A DNA stretch of 62,902 nt from Candidatus Nitrosotalea sp. TS (GCF_011319465.1 NZ_RCMB01000019.1:1-62902), one strand, 5' to 3'; positions 1 through 10,429 are shown, counted from the stretch's first letter. A program made the numbers and translations. The notes: a model not told the origin generated them from the sequence alone.

Positions 1-425
1 AAATCCTGAGAAAGTCTTGGGAGATAAGATCTGTGAAAACCTGTGGAATCTATGATTATGTCAAACTCTGATTCCAAGTCTGCAATTTTTGGTGCTGTTC
101 CGTAGTGAATCTTGCAACCTTTTGACATGTCTTTTATCAAACCAATTTTGTTGTACGTGCATAATCCCATCAATTTAATGGTAAATCGCTCGGAGTTGTT
201 CATGCTGATGTACATCTTTTTTCCATCGTGGATAAGATAATCATTAAAGTCAAGATCACATTTTTTTGCAAACTCTTCCATTGGGCCTTTTGTAGTGCCC
301 CAGGCACATATGGAATCATGGTTCTCCTCTGTGGATCTTTCAAAACCGACCACTTCGTGTTGGTTCTTCAATCTTGCAAGAAGATATGCACCAGCGACCC
401 CTATGCCGACAACAGCTATTTTCAA
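1..425 (-). CDS. FAD-dependent oxidoreductase, geranylgeranyl-reductase-like (partial)
   Basis: The C-terminal part lies beyond the window edge. The reading frame starts at a TTG codon and encodes MKIAVVGIGVAGAYLLARL, a Rossmann beta-alpha-beta with the GxGxxG dinucleotide motif, followed about 30 residues later by an acidic FERS strand end that would bind the FAD ribose. A CAWGTTKGPMEEF segment at about residues 42-54 resembles the conserved Cys-containing loop of archaeal geranylgeranyl reductases, which saturate the isoprenoid chains of membrane lipids. It follows leuS by about 50 bp on the same strand and may be the last gene of that transcript. Family assignment rests on about 141 residues, so a related FAD oxidoreductase is possible. 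Confidence 0.7.
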   Translation of the reverse strand, partial: MKIAVVGIGVAGAYLLARLKNQHEVVGFERSTEENHDSICAWGTTKGPMEEFAKKCDLDFNDYLIHDGKKMYISMNNSERFTIKLMGLCTYNKIGLIKDMSKGCKIHYGTAPKIADLESEFDIIIDSTGFHRSYLPRLSQD

Positions 426-478
426 ACGAGCTTATACCTAAAATTACCTAATAAAAAGATGTGGCTGCATAAAGTCAA

Positions 479-3368
479 TTATTCTATCAGTATGGCAGGC
501 TTGTATGGTCTTGCAGTCCTAGACTTGTTTTTTGGGTCGTATTTGTTTTGATCAGATTCAGAAAAAACCTGAAGGCTTATGCCGTATTCATTTTTTATCA
601 ACGATTCTAATTCAGATAACACCTTTATTTCATCAACAAGACCAACTTTGTTTTTAGAATCTCTTTCGTCTTGAGGATTGGATAAAATGTCATTGACTGT
701 TTTTTTGACAAAATCTGGATCTTTTTTTATCTCTTCTGTTTCTTTATCTGATATGAGTAATTTTATCAAATTTCCTATGTTGATATCTCCACTTGTGACT
801 CTTTCTAGAATTTTCTGGTAAGCCTTTGCTTTCCATGGAGCGGCTGTGTATATTGGTAATCTTTCTTTGGGATTCATTTTTGTTACCTTGATTATGTTTC
901 TGATATCACTCAATGTTGCATTGAGAAGAGTCTCCGATTGCACCGAAAGTAAATCAATTTTTGCTTCATCTGGAGTTGGCCAAGACGATTTTGATACCAA
1001 ATCAAATTTCCAAGCTCTGAACCACATCTCTTCTGACATATACGGAGCAAAGGGTGACATCATTGCAACTCTTGCAGAAAATACTTCATGCAGAATTCCT
1101 GAATAGTCTGTTCTATTTTTTGCCTCAACCCGTCTAAGATACCATTGCAAATCAGAGTCAAATTCATATAAAATATGATGAAGGGCTTCCCTTAATCTCA
1201 TTTTTTGAATCGAAGAAGTTGCTTTAGAAATTAATTGTTGTAAACGGCTTTGAATCCATCTGTCTTCTTGTGTCAAGACAGTATACTTTGCAGTCTTGTA
1301 TTGTGTGCATTCGTCAAGCATGTTTTCTAGCTTGTTTTTGATACCTCGTACTGCTTCTTGATTGAAATCCGCATCTTGTAATAGTTCTGCAGAAATTAAG
1401 ATTGCAAGTCTAATAGAGTCTGCACCATGTATTTTGATTGCGTCTCTGAGTGGTATTATATTCCCCATTGACTTTGACATCTTTTTACCGTCCATTAAGA
1501 CTGAACCATTAACCACTATTTCTTCTGGCCAATACTTTTTTGGAAATATTGCCAAGTGATTAAAAATGAAAAATGTTAGATGGTTTGGTACAAGATCTCT
1601 ACCTGAATGTCTTGCGTTAACTGGATAGTAATATTGAAATTCTTTTTTAATGCTCTCTAATCTTTCTGGATTTGTTTCTGAATCTGACGAGATTTTTTTC
1701 AAATCACCTTTATCAAAAAATACATAATCGAAAAATGAATCTGATATGTGTTCTGCGTTTATCTGGCCTGCATTGACATATTTTGCTATTATGTAATAAG
1801 CCATGTAAATGACAGAATCTGACAAACTTTCTATTATCCAATTTTTATCCCAAGGCAATTTGGTTCCAAGCCCGTGTTGTCTAGCGCAAGCCCTCTCTTT
1901 GAGCCAATCCACAACATGATTGAATTCATTTCTGATCTCTTCTGGGAGTATCTTCATCTCATTTATCCAAGAATGAACCTTTTCTTTCCACTCTGGGTTT
2001 GAATAATTGAGAAACCACTGATTATCCAAAAGCTTGACCACACATTCAGCACCGCATCTGCATCTTACAGGACTCTCATTGAGTTCGTACAGGATGTCTG
2101 CATTACCGCTCTCAAGAATCCATTTTTTAACATCTTCTTTTGCATCAGTAACTGTTTTCTGCGCAAATTTGCCAGTGTTTTGTTTGAGTTTGCCACCGTA
2201 GAATTCTTTTGCATAAAGTTCCTTTGTAGCCTCCTCCAACTTTGGATTATTCCTGACTATCTATGCCAAACTTTTCAATTATGTCTCTTGCTGGAATATT
2301 GCCATATCCTTCTGTCTCAATTATGGAAATGGGTTTGATTTCTGAAAGAGAGGGTAAGTTAGTGATATTTTCCTGTATTTTTTTTCAGATCTTCTAACGC
2401 CTGATAATCAAATGGTGCGTGAGCAGGTACTGACATTACAATACCTGTGCCATTATCACTTTCTACAAACGTTGCAGGCAATATGAATACCTCATCACCT
2501 CTTTCTGGAATTTTGACTTTTTTGCCTACCAGTTCAATTCCTGTTATGTTTCCAGTTTTTGTTACCTTCTTATTTAGAAATCCCAATTTTGTCGCACATT
2601 CTGAGCTAACTATCCACTCTTCGTTGTCGACTTTTGCAATCTCATAATTGGTATCAGGGTTTACCCAGAGATTAGTTACACCAAATATTGTCTCTGGACG
2701 TAGCGTGGCAGTTGGCAAAATGTAGTTATCATATCTGAATTTGATGATGGTGTATTCTGTAAAGCTTGGTTCTACATCGCCCAAAGTATCATGCTGAGAG
2801 ACAGGGTTTTGATCTTTTGGACACCACCCTACTGGATGTGTTCCTTGAATAACAAGACCGTATTCCTTTAATTTTTTAAACTGCCACTCTATGAATTTGT
2901 TGTAAAAGGGATCTATGGTAGTGAATTCACGTCTCCAGTCTATGGAAGTATCCCATCTCTATCATGCCCTCCTTAATCTCTTGATGGAAATAATCTGCAA
3001 TTTTTACAGGCTCTGAGAACTCTTTTATTTTTTCGTCAGGAACTTTGTATAATGTTCTGAATGCCTCAATAAGCTCCTTGTCATTTTCTTGCTACTCTTC
3101 TGGACATGCCAAGTATTGGAGTTCCAGTGTAATGGAAACCCATTGGAAATAACACGTTATATCCTAACATTCGCATGAATCTTGCATGGACATCAGCCAA
3201 CGTGTATGTTCTACCATGTCCTATGTGTTGTGGTGAATTAGGATAAGGATATGCTACTGTAACAAAGAATTTTTTTCTTGCATCAGGATCGCTTTCAAAT
3301 TGTTTTTCTGCATACCATCTTTGTCTCCACTTTTTCTTCAATCGATTTCCAATCCATTGTTTTGTCAC
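479..3368 (-). CDS. leuS: Leucyl-tRNA synthetase (interrupted by frameshifts)
   Basis: Class I aminoacyl-tRNA synthetase that charges tRNA-Leu with leucine and edits mischarged tRNA through its CP1 domain. The HIGH signature is PQHIGHGR at about residue 48, and the KMSKS loop is read from about 1483 to 1469. The full span gives about 960 residues, usual for the archaeal enzyme. The frame breaks four times, each repaired by removing one base: near 3083, near 2947, in the T8 run at 2378-2385, and near 2255. The restored joins read naturally, for example [15 protein letters not shown] and [13 protein letters not shown]. Start is GTG overlapping the alaS stop as GTGA, so the two synthetases are probably co-transcribed. 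An essential gene is unlikely to be a real pseudogene; sequence error is inferred. Confidence 0.95.
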
Positions 3369-6075
3369 TTTCCAAGAATGAATTGCTCAGCAGCAAGAAG
3401 TGCGTCTTTTATCTTAAGCATGTCTTTTCCGCCTCCCTGACCAAATGTGTCTTTTCCACCGCCTGAACCTCCGAGTATTTTGGCTACGTCTTTGACTAGA
3501 TCTCCAGCTTTCTTAGTATTTACAGCATCTATGCCGGAGAATGCCACTATGCGAATTGAGCCATTTTTTATAATCAGAGCACAGTAGATGAGGGATTTAT
3601 CAAGATTGACTGCTTGTTCACCGACTGCTATGTGATATTCGTCGTCAAGTTCTTCTTCGACTGTGATAAATAACTTGACTCTTCCAAGAATTTTTGCTTG
3701 AGCGATTGCAGACTTTGCAGAAGATTCTGCGGTTCTTTTCACTATTTGTTTGACCTTCTTTTTTGCGTCCTCTCCCGTCTTTGACAACATGTTCAAATGA
3801 TTCTAGAACTTTTTCCTTGCTTGAACCAAGGGATTTTACAATCTGTGATATTTTCTTATCTTGATTCTGTGTATACTTGAGCGCTGCCTCTCCAGAAACA
3901 AATTCCAATCTGACCACCCCGTCTTGAATCCTTTCTGCTTTTGTAATTTTGATTAGGCCCAATTCGCCTGTTTTATTGACATGGGTTCCACCACATGCTT
4001 CAACGTCAAGGCCCTTCTATGTTTACAATTCTGACTAATTTTACCGGCACAACTCCGCCTTGATATATTCTAAATCCATATTTCTGCTCTGCCTCTCCAC
4101 GTTCAAATTCCTTGATAAGAATTGGTATATCTTTTCGAATCGTAAGATTTGCAAGGTCTTCTATCTTCATTATCTCCTCTTCTGTGAGGTTTGAATGGTG
4201 AGTAATGTCAAGTCTGGCATAATCTTGTTCCTTGAATGCTGAATGTTGCCAGATCCAAGAACCCAAAGTGTTTCTTGCAGATGCGTTAAGAACATGAGTA
4301 CTTGTATGATGTCGTGTTATACCATAACGTCTGGCAGAATCTATCTTGCATTTTACAATTTCTCCCTCCCAGTGGGGCTCCTCCTCTTGTTTCATGAATT
4401 ACAATATTGCCATGTTTATTCACATCGACAACATCATAATTTCCAATTTTACCATGATCTGGTTCTTGACCTCCTCCTCTTGGATAAAATAATGTTTGAT
4501 CAAGTATGACATGCTTTCCATCTAAGACTTTGAGCACTCTTGGCTTCGAATTCATGTGGTTCCTCTTTATAATATAGTAAATCTGTGTCTGGAATTCTAT
4601 CCAAATTCAATTGTACCGTTTTTTCAGTCTTCTCCGATTGATGCAAATCAGATAATTTCTCGTAAAATGTAGATGGAATCTCTGAAATGATCTGTGTTTC
4701 TTTTAGAAAATCAGGCGTTATAGCCGTCAGACTCGTACAGTCGAATCAAGTCATCTACAGATAATTTCTTGTTTTGTGATTTTAACATGTTTGAAATGTT
4801 TGTCATTCTAACCCGTGATTCCTTATAACGATCCTTTTCAATCCTAACTATTGTTTTTACATCCTTTCTAGTTTCCTCAAGCTCGCGGTATGTGGATTTT
4901 AGGTAATCTACATGAAGGTCTATTAGATCATCAAGATCAAAATTCCAACCAAATCTATCCATTGTTGCCAGAGTGCGTCTCAGTAGCATTCTTAGATTGT
5001 ATCCTCCACCTACATTACTTGGCAATGCACCGTCTGATATCGCAAATATCAGAGTTCTTAGATGGTCTGCAATGAGGTAGATTCCCTCTAATGGGGAGAT
5101 GATTTTGTCCATTTTCACATTATCGATTCCTACCGCTAACGCAGCACTTTTTCTTGCTATTGATATGTCTGAAGACTCGGATAATGTCTTGGCAATAGCT
5201 CTGAAATATTTTGATATAATGTCAGAATCCGAGTCTATGCCTATCTTTTCTATCATGTGTTTTGTTATGGGCCCAAAACAGCAATCATAGGCAGTTGGAG
5301 TTCCCATCGTAATCCACGCAAATCGTTCAAGGCCTGCTCCCATGTCTATGATTTTTTGGTCTAACACAGAATAGTTTTCCAAATCTCCCTGAAATTCAGT
5401 AAACACTGCATTTCCAAGTTCCAGTCCTCGTACAAAATATTCTAGTGATGATCCAAATGAGCCTCCACCAGCCCATACATCTTCAACAAAAACTATCTCT
5501 TCTTTGTTAATTCCAAATTTGTCAGTAAGTAGTCTAAAATCAAGTTCAACACATTTGTCCTTCCAATAACCTTGTGAGTTTGGTATGCTGTGTTGACCAA
5601 TCATGCAAAAACTTGAAAAATGTCTGCCTGTTACTCCAACGTTTTCTATGTCTTTGAATCTAAGACATGTTTGTGGCACAACCAAAGGATTTGCTGGAAA
5701 TTCAAAGACTACCTTGGAACCCATTACTCTCTGAAAATCAACTATTGAAGCAATTGTAAAATAAAGATCATCTCTCCATCTGCATACTACTGGATATCTG
5801 CTCACTGACTTGTGTCCATTATCTACAAAAAAAGATTCGACTTCCTTCCAAGCTTGTGTGTAATCAAATCTTTTCCTGGTGGGAGGATCCCCTATGAAGG
5901 AATAACTATTTTCTATATGATCAGGACAAAGATTCTGTCCGTCATTTAATACCCAGAAATATCGACCACACTTGGAACAAGACTTTCTCTTGAATCCTTC
6001 CTTCTCAAAAAGCTCCACCTTGTAATACCTATTAGGGTCCGATGAAAACTTGGCAAGAATCTGACCCTTGTCCAT
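3365..6075 (-). CDS. alaS: Alanyl-tRNA synthetase, archaeal type (interrupted by frameshifts)
   Basis: Charges tRNA-Ala and hydrolyses Ser/Gly-tRNA-Ala. The N-terminus has the archaeal zinc-ribbon-like extension (C33, C36, C50, H53), then the class II catalytic core. The editing domain shows HHTSTH and the CGGTH zinc motif, and the C-terminal oligomerisation domain has the glycine-rich [15 protein letters not shown] segment. Span is about 900 residues, normal for archaea. Five one-base surpluses break the frame: about 4720, about 4541, the C4 run near 4383, CCC at 4012-4014 and about 3790. Frame arithmetic across the five fragments agrees exactly with five single-base insertions. A TATA-like box 27 nt upstream supports a leaderless ATG start. 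First gene of the alaS-leuS unit. Confidence 0.95.
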
Positions 6076-6097
6076 TTCACAAGTTTTTGTCCTGATG

Positions 6098-6106
6098 GAT
6101 ATTAAG
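6098..6106 (-). promoter_or_regulatory. TATA-like box for alaS
   Basis: On the minus strand this reads CTTAATATC, centred about 27 nt upstream of the alaS ATG. That spacing predicts transcription starting at the start codon. Confidence 0.5.
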
Positions 6107-6123
6107 CATTCTGAAGCAACACA

Positions 6124-6131
6124 TTAAATAT
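6124..6131 (+). promoter_or_regulatory. TATA-like box for the gene at 6153
   Basis: The sequence TTAAATAT is centred about 26 nt before the ATG at 6153. This is the spacing for a leaderless archaeal transcript. It is divergent from the alaS promoter within the same 77-bp gap. Confidence 0.5.
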
Positions 6132-6152
6132 GATCTTTTTTGAGAATTTCTT

Positions 6153-6665
6153 ATGTTCGTATTTGAAAAGAAGGGCTGGAAAGAGGGAGACTATGTTTTT
6201 GCTTCCAAGCAAAATGGCGATTATAAAGACATTGTAGTAGGTATCGTAACAGGAATAGAAAATTCAAAAATTGGAGTAAATGGTATCATGATAAATCCAG
6301 TTGGTCTGAAGAACAAGGTTTCTCAAGGAAAGGCAGGTCCGCAATCAGAACAGATACTGAAAGATCCTACCTCAAAAGAGATCATCTTTGCCTTAATTTA
6401 CAGAGTTGAACATGATAACTTTACGGGAATTTTTGATACAAGTACTGACTATGTGGAAAAACTACACAAAAACATTTACGGTATTATCACTGGATGGGTC
6501 AGAGAATCCGTTCCAGAGTTGATAAACAATGTACTTTCTTTACCTGATGGACCAGATAAGGATCAGGCAAAAAGGGTTTTGAAGCAAAGGATGGATACGC
6601 TATATGATAAAGACCTCAAGCGATACATGTATTCTATTTGTAGAAGTCTTAAGATCCTCAATTAG
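6153..6665 (+). CDS. Conserved hypothetical protein, 170 aa
   Basis: I do not recognise the family. The first 50 residues are rich in beta-forming hydrophobics and glycine ([21 protein letters not shown]), suggesting a small barrel. A mainly helical C-terminal half ends in a basic [12 protein letters not shown] segment. There is no signal peptide, membrane span or metal motif. It is transcribed alone between alaS and the P1 stalk gene with its own TATA box. Codon use and the well-placed promoter argue that it is a real gene. Confidence 0.75.
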   Translation: MFVFEKKGWKEGDYVFASKQNGDYKDIVVGIVTGIENSKIGVNGIMINPVGLKNKVSQGKAGPQSEQILKDPTSKEIIFALIYRVEHDNFTGIFDTSTDYVEKLHKNIYGIITGWVRESVPELINNVLSLPDGPDKDQAKRVLKQRMDTLYDKDLKRYMYSICRSLKILN

Positions 6666-6710
6666 CTAATTCACTGCACGGGATATTTTTTGTAAGCGAG
6701 AATCTCCATA

Positions 6711-6720
6711 GTTTTATATT
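6711..6720 (+). promoter_or_regulatory. TATA-like box for ribosomal protein P1
   Basis: GTTTTATATT lies about 28 nt before the ATG at 6746. It supports that internal ATG over the in-frame upstream start at 6728. Confidence 0.5.
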
Positions 6721-6745
6721 ATGGCTCTTGCAAATTTCGTTTACA

Positions 6746-7045
6746 ATGGAATATGTATACGCTGCATTGCTTTTGCACAAGGAAAAGAAGGAAATCAATG
6801 AGGCAAATATATCTAGTATAATCAAGGCCTCAGGAGCTACAGTAAATGAAGCTCAAGTAAAAGCACTCATAGCAGCACTCGCTGATGTGGACATTGAAGA
6901 GGCAATCAAAGCTGCACCAGTTGCAGTCGCAGCCGCACCAGCAGCAGCCGCAGGTGGTGCAAAAGAAGAAAAGAAAGAGGCTGAGGTACCGGCTGCAAAG
7001 ACTGAAGAGCAGGCAATGGAAGGCCTTTCAGCACTGTTCGGTTAA
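6746..7045 (+). CDS. rpl12: Ribosomal protein P1 (L12ae) of the large-subunit stalk
   Basis: Acidic stalk protein that binds P0 (L10) and recruits elongation-factor GTPases. The N-terminal helical dimerisation domain begins [17 protein letters not shown]. It is followed by an Ala-rich hinge ([14 protein letters not shown]), a charged linker and the conserved C-terminal tail GLSALFG. Length is 99 aa, typical of archaea. The start is chosen at the ATG matching the family N-terminus and the promoter spacing. Unlike the usual archaeal L11-L1-L10-L12 order, this gene stands alone on the plus strand, while L10, L1 and L11 lie downstream on the minus strand. Confidence 0.95.
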   Translation: MEYVYAALLLHKEKKEINEANISSIIKASGATVNEAQVKALIAALADVDIEEAIKAAPVAVAAAPAAAAGGAKEEKKEAEVPAAKTEEQAMEGLSALFG

Positions 7046-7080
7046 ATCTGTTATTTCTATTTCCTTTTTTGTAATTTTCT
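7046..7080 (+). terminator. T-rich terminator after P1
   Basis: Several T runs, including TTTCC followed by six Ts, directly follow the stop codon. Oligo-T tracts of this kind are the usual intrinsic termination signal in archaea. Confidence 0.4.
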
Positions 7081-7116
7081 AAAGATTATTTACTATCTTA
7101 TCTAATACCTTGTAAT

Positions 7117-7752
7117 TTGATAGATCTCTCATTGTCTGTTCAGGCTACCGTTCTTGCCTTGGATCTTTTTGGAACTATGGCTTTTGCTGTTACTGGTGCA
7201 TTCAAGGCAATTGAACACAAAGCTGACATTGTTGGCATCATTATTCTTGCAACAATAACTGGTGTAGCTGGAGGGACTCTAAGAGATATAGTGATGGGGC
7301 ATTTTCCGCCGCATTCCATATCTGATCCTTATTACGTGATCATAACTGTAACAACTGGTTTTGTCATATTCTTTCTATATAAAAAAATACAAAAACACTG
7401 GAATCTATTTTTAAAATTTGATGCAATAGGACTTGGTGTTTTTACTGCTATTGGTGCAACATTTGCATACGAAGCCTATGGTATGAATTTCCTTGCTATT
7501 GCTATGGCAGGTATGGTAACTGCTATTGGGGGTGGAATCTTGCGAGACATGTTCGTAAATGAAGTGCCTATGGTATTTGTAAAAGAGCTTTATGCCTCTG
7601 CAAGTTTCTTGGGAGTCTTGGTTTTCTATATTGTACTCAGTATTGATTCCAATCTGGGGATTGCAACCATAGCCTCCATTGTGGTTACAACTGTGCTCAG
7701 ACTTGTAGCCATGAAACACAACTGGAATTTACCAAAGGCACGTGAAAAGTAA
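7117..7752 (+). CDS. TRIC/UPF0126 (YadS-like) membrane channel protein
   Basis: A 211-aa integral membrane protein with about seven hydrophobic helices arranged as two homologous halves. The repeated signatures GVAGGTLRDIVMG (about residues 48-60) and AIGGGILRDMFVNEVP (about residues 136-151) are diagnostic of the UPF0126 family, whose bacterial and archaeal members include TRIC-type cation channels and a proposed glycine transporter. Start is TTG, encoding MIDLSLSVQ. It is convergent with the L10 gene, 9 bp away. The transported substrate cannot be told from sequence. Confidence 0.85.
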   Translation: MIDLSLSVQATVLALDLFGTMAFAVTGAFKAIEHKADIVGIIILATITGVAGGTLRDIVMGHFPPHSISDPYYVIITVTTGFVIFFLYKKIQKHWNLFLKFDAIGLGVFTAIGATFAYEAYGMNFLAIAMAGMVTAIGGGILRDMFVNEVPMVFVKELYASASFLGVLVFYIVLSIDSNLGIATIASIVVTTVLRLVAMKHNWNLPKAREK

Positions 7753-7761
7753 ATTTCTTGT

Positions 7762-8628
7762 TTACTGTGAGGTGTAGTTCTTTAGCTTGCCTGTCAGTGC
7801 AGTGGCTTGGGCGTGAGCTTTCTGAAGTGTCTGCTTCTTTGTTTCTTCAGTAAGATAGCCTGATTCTGTAGCAAGTGATCTGGCATGTTGTGCAGCTCTC
7901 GCAAGAATTGCACTGACGTTTTCTTTTGTGATATAGCCTATCTCAATAGATAGCGACATTGCTTCTTGGTGTGCTTTTGCAAACGCCTCTCTGTATTTTT
8001 CTACGTCAATTAACAGCTCTTCTTGATTGTATACTATATTTTCCTCCATAGCTGCGTTTAGAATAATTCCTGCCTCTACCGGTTTGACATCAAGCTTGCT
8101 AAGAAGGGTTGCAAGTTTTGTAGAAATTACATCACCTTTCTTTGCAGCTGTAGAATCTTTAGTTATCCAGACTGTTCCTTGATCAATCTTTGTAGCAACT
8201 CCAGCCTCCTTAAAGTCAGTAAGGATTGGACCTGGAGTTATTCCTGTGTTACCTGCCTTTATTATGACATCTATGCTTGCTTTGTCTCCACCTCTTGCTG
8301 CTAACATTATCTTGTTTTTTCCAAGTAGGATGTTTAGTTTGTGTGGACTCATGTTTGTGAACATTAAGACACATTGGCCAACTAGCTTGTCGATCATCTT
8401 TTCAATAGCAGGCATTTTCAGTGTTGCAAGCGCTTTTTGTGCTACCTTGTCTTTAATGCTGATAATCTCAACATCATTTTTGAATTTCTTTCTTAGTGGT
8501 AATAGCTGGGAAGATCTAACCTTTTCCATTCGCACTAGTGCTACTACTTTGTATTTTTTTGGAAGTTCCTGAACCTGTTGATACATCTGTGCTTTCTTTT
8601 GAGGATATTTTGTTCTGTTTTGATGCAT
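7762..8628 (-). CDS. rpl10: Ribosomal protein L10 (P0)
   Basis: Anchors the stalk on 23S rRNA and carries P1 dimers. The N-terminal RNA-binding domain includes YKVVALVRMEKVRSSQL, and the helical spine near the end (residues about 220-288) has repeated alanine-rich segments that would bind P1. The 288-aa product ends TGKLKNYTSQ and lacks the acidic GLGALFG-type tail that many archaeal P0 proteins share with P1. No frameshift explains the absence, because the stop is followed at once by the convergent neighbour. Starts 1 bp after the L1 stop, in the L1-L10 operon. Confidence 0.95.
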   Translation of the reverse strand: MHQNRTKYPQKKAQMYQQVQELPKKYKVVALVRMEKVRSSQLLPLRKKFKNDVEIISIKDKVAQKALATLKMPAIEKMIDKLVGQCVLMFTNMSPHKLNILLGKNKIMLAARGGDKASIDVIIKAGNTGITPGPILTDFKEAGVATKIDQGTVWITKDSTAAKKGDVISTKLATLLSKLDVKPVEAGIILNAAMEENIVYNQEELLIDVEKYREAFAKAHQEAMSLSIEIGYITKENVSAILARAAQHARSLATESGYLTEETKKQTLQKAHAQATALTGKLKNYTSQ

Positions 8629-8629
8629 C

Positions 8630-9283
8630 TTACTTTGCTACCGCCTGTGGTTTGATTGTTTTACCCATTGTGGTTTTTACCATGACTTTTTTGATGTTTC
8701 TATCACCGCTTGGAAGTTTTTTCTCAATGGTGCTGATCACTGCATTTGCGTTAGCAGCTAAATCATCATCTGCCATGGATTCATCGCCTATCTTGCATGC
8801 TAGTGAAAGAGAATTTCTTAGTCTTACTCTTATTGAAGATCTGAATCTTTCCAATATTGCATCTATGGGTGCATTAAATGGTACTGGAGTAGGCATTTTT
8901 CCTCTGGGACCCATGAATTGACCTAATGTCTTACCAACATTAGCCATGAGTTGAGTATCTGCAAGAAAGAAATCATATCCATTAATCAGCTTGCGAGATT
9001 CTCTTTTGTTTGTGCCAATTTGCGTCAGCTGTGTTCCGTCTACAACCTTGTCAGCATTTGCATTTTTGGCCTTTAGTCCAAGATCGCCTGAAGCAATCAC
9101 GCATACTGATGCTGGTTGGTTTAATTTTTTGGGTAACTGGACTGTCTCATTGATGGCAAATCCTTTCTTAACGTCAATATCCTTGAAGACCATGATTAGC
9201 TCTAGAGATTGCTTGAATTTTCTCTCCTTTTGGTTCTTTTTAGCTTCGACTATCATCTGTGATATCTGGGACTCGTTGATCAT
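8630..9283 (-). CDS. rpl1: Ribosomal protein L1
   Basis: Forms the mobile L1 stalk at the E site and, in archaea as in bacteria, can regulate its own mRNA. The 217-aa length and segments such as GPRGKMPTPVPF and the C-terminal KKVMVKTTMGKTIK match archaeal uL1. First gene of the L1-L10 unit, with a TATA-like box 28 nt upstream of the ATG. L11, which normally precedes it directly, is separated by an opposite-strand Lrp/AsnC gene. Confidence 0.96.
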   Translation of the reverse strand: MINESQISQMIVEAKKNQKERKFKQSLELIMVFKDIDVKKGFAINETVQLPKKLNQPASVCVIASGDLGLKAKNANADKVVDGTQLTQIGTNKRESRKLINGYDFFLADTQLMANVGKTLGQFMGPRGKMPTPVPFNAPIDAILERFRSSIRVRLRNSLSLACKIGDESMADDDLAANANAVISTIEKKLPSGDRNIKKVMVKTTMGKTIKPQAVAK

Positions 9284-9306
9284 TACGAAAGAACTTCCTG
9301 AATGCC

Positions 9307-9315
9307 TATTTAAAA
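9307..9315 (-). promoter_or_regulatory. TATA-like box for rpl1-rpl10
   Basis: On the minus strand the box reads TTTTAAATA. It is centred about 28 nt before the L1 ATG. Confidence 0.5.
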
Positions 9316-9416
9316 TCGTTTAGTGACAGAATTCTTCGGGAATGGCCTATATCTAAAAATTTCATTTTATAGAATTTAAGTTGTAAGAACATCAGATTTC
9401 GACAATAGAACTTACA

Positions 9417-9426
9417 TTTATTAAAT
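9417..9426 (+). promoter_or_regulatory. TATA-like box for the Lrp/AsnC gene
   Basis: TTTATTAAAT lies about 28 nt before the TTG start at 9450. It supports that non-ATG start on a leaderless message. Confidence 0.5.
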
Positions 9427-9449
9427 AGTAACAAAAAGTAGTCGCAAAC

Positions 9450-9908
9450 TTGCACAAATTTGATGAACTAGATATGAAAATAATTACCGAACTTGCTCGA
9501 GACGGTAATATTTCTGTACCAAACCTTTCAAAAAAACTAGGAATAAACACATCTGTACTGTATAGTAGAATCAAAAGGCTCATCAAAAAGAAGCTGATAA
9601 AGAAGTTTACCATAGTTGTAGATGAATCCCTCATAGGCATTGGTGTAAGGGCTACAATGGGAATCAACAGAGACCCAAAGCTAAAGGATCAGATTCACAA
9701 ATCCCTTATGAAAACACCTGAAGTTATAGAGATATCAGAAGTTACAGGTAGGTTTGATATTCTGATTACTTTGAGGGCAACGAATTTAGAAGAATTACAC
9801 ACTGTAGCAATTGAAAAAATTGGAAAGATAGAAGGAATACAAAATACTGAAACTTTTGTAGAGCTCCAGAGGACAGACAAAGATTCGGTATATTCTATAA
9901 CTGAATAA
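9450..9908 (+). CDS. Lrp/AsnC-family transcriptional regulator
   Basis: An N-terminal helix-turn-helix (FDELDMKIITELARDGN, SVPNLSKKLGINTS) is joined to a C-terminal RAM/SAM effector domain (SEVTGRFDILITLRATN). At 152 aa it has the standard Lrp length. These proteins form dimers or octamers and bind promoter DNA in response to amino acids. It sits in opposite orientation between the L11 and L1 genes, convergent with L11 at 1 bp and divergent from L1, so control of L1-L10 or of itself is a reasonable guess. No operator was identified. Start TTG is supported by promoter spacing. Confidence 0.92.
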   Translation: MHKFDELDMKIITELARDGNISVPNLSKKLGINTSVLYSRIKRLIKKKLIKKFTIVVDESLIGIGVRATMGINRDPKLKDQIHKSLMKTPEVIEISEVTGRFDILITLRATNLEELHTVAIEKIGKIEGIQNTETFVELQRTDKDSVYSITE

Positions 9909-9909
9909 T

Positions 9910-10392
9910 TTACTTGAATTTTTCTTCCCACTTGCCTGCATCAATTTCTGCAGTTACTTCTTTGGGGTTCTTTCCATCTACCTTTATTCCAAGTGACAAG
10001 CATGTTCCTATGACTTCTTTTGCAGCAGCTTTGAAGTCTATTGCATAGGAGGAATCGATTTTAAGTTTTGCAACCTTTACGGCAGAATCTATAGTGATAT
10101 CTCCAACCCATGTGGCACCTGATGTTCCTGATCCTTTTTGAAGTCCTGCTTCTTTCAAAATTAGAGCAGATGCAGAAGGAATTCCTACCTCAACTGACCA
10201 TTTCTTGGTTTTTTTATCTACGGTAACAGTAACTGGAACCTTCATTCCTTCAAAGTCCTTTGTTTTTTCGTTGATTGCAGTAACTATCTGTAAAATGTTT
10301 ACACCCAATGGTCCTAACGTAGGTCCTAATGGTGGACCAGCGCTTGCTTGACCGCCTGTTACAAGTGCAGAAACAGTTTGAACATCTGTCAT
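9910..10392 (-). CDS. rpl11: Ribosomal protein L11
   Basis: Binds the GTPase-associated region of 23S rRNA at the stalk base. The proline-rich N-terminal domain (ASAGPPLGPTLGPLGVN) and the C-terminal rRNA-binding domain (KEVIGTCLSLGIKVDGK) are intact in 160 residues. It follows the Spt5 gene by 37 bp and belongs to the secE-spt5-rpl11 operon. Its stop abuts the convergent Lrp/AsnC gene. Confidence 0.96.
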   Translation of the reverse strand: MTDVQTVSALVTGGQASAGPPLGPTLGPLGVNILQIVTAINEKTKDFEGMKVPVTVTVDKKTKKWSVEVGIPSASALILKEAGLQKGSGTSGATWVGDITIDSAVKVAKLKIDSSYAIDFKAAAKEVIGTCLSLGIKVDGKNPKEVTAEIDAGKWEEKFK

Positions 10393-10429
10393 GATTTCTT
10401 TTCCCTCTTTACTGTAAATTTAATCCTTA

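Noticed and set aside
2255-6075. Real pseudogenisation of leuS and alaS
   Set aside because: Both are essential, every motif is intact, and each break is fixed by removing one base. No second copy is in the window.
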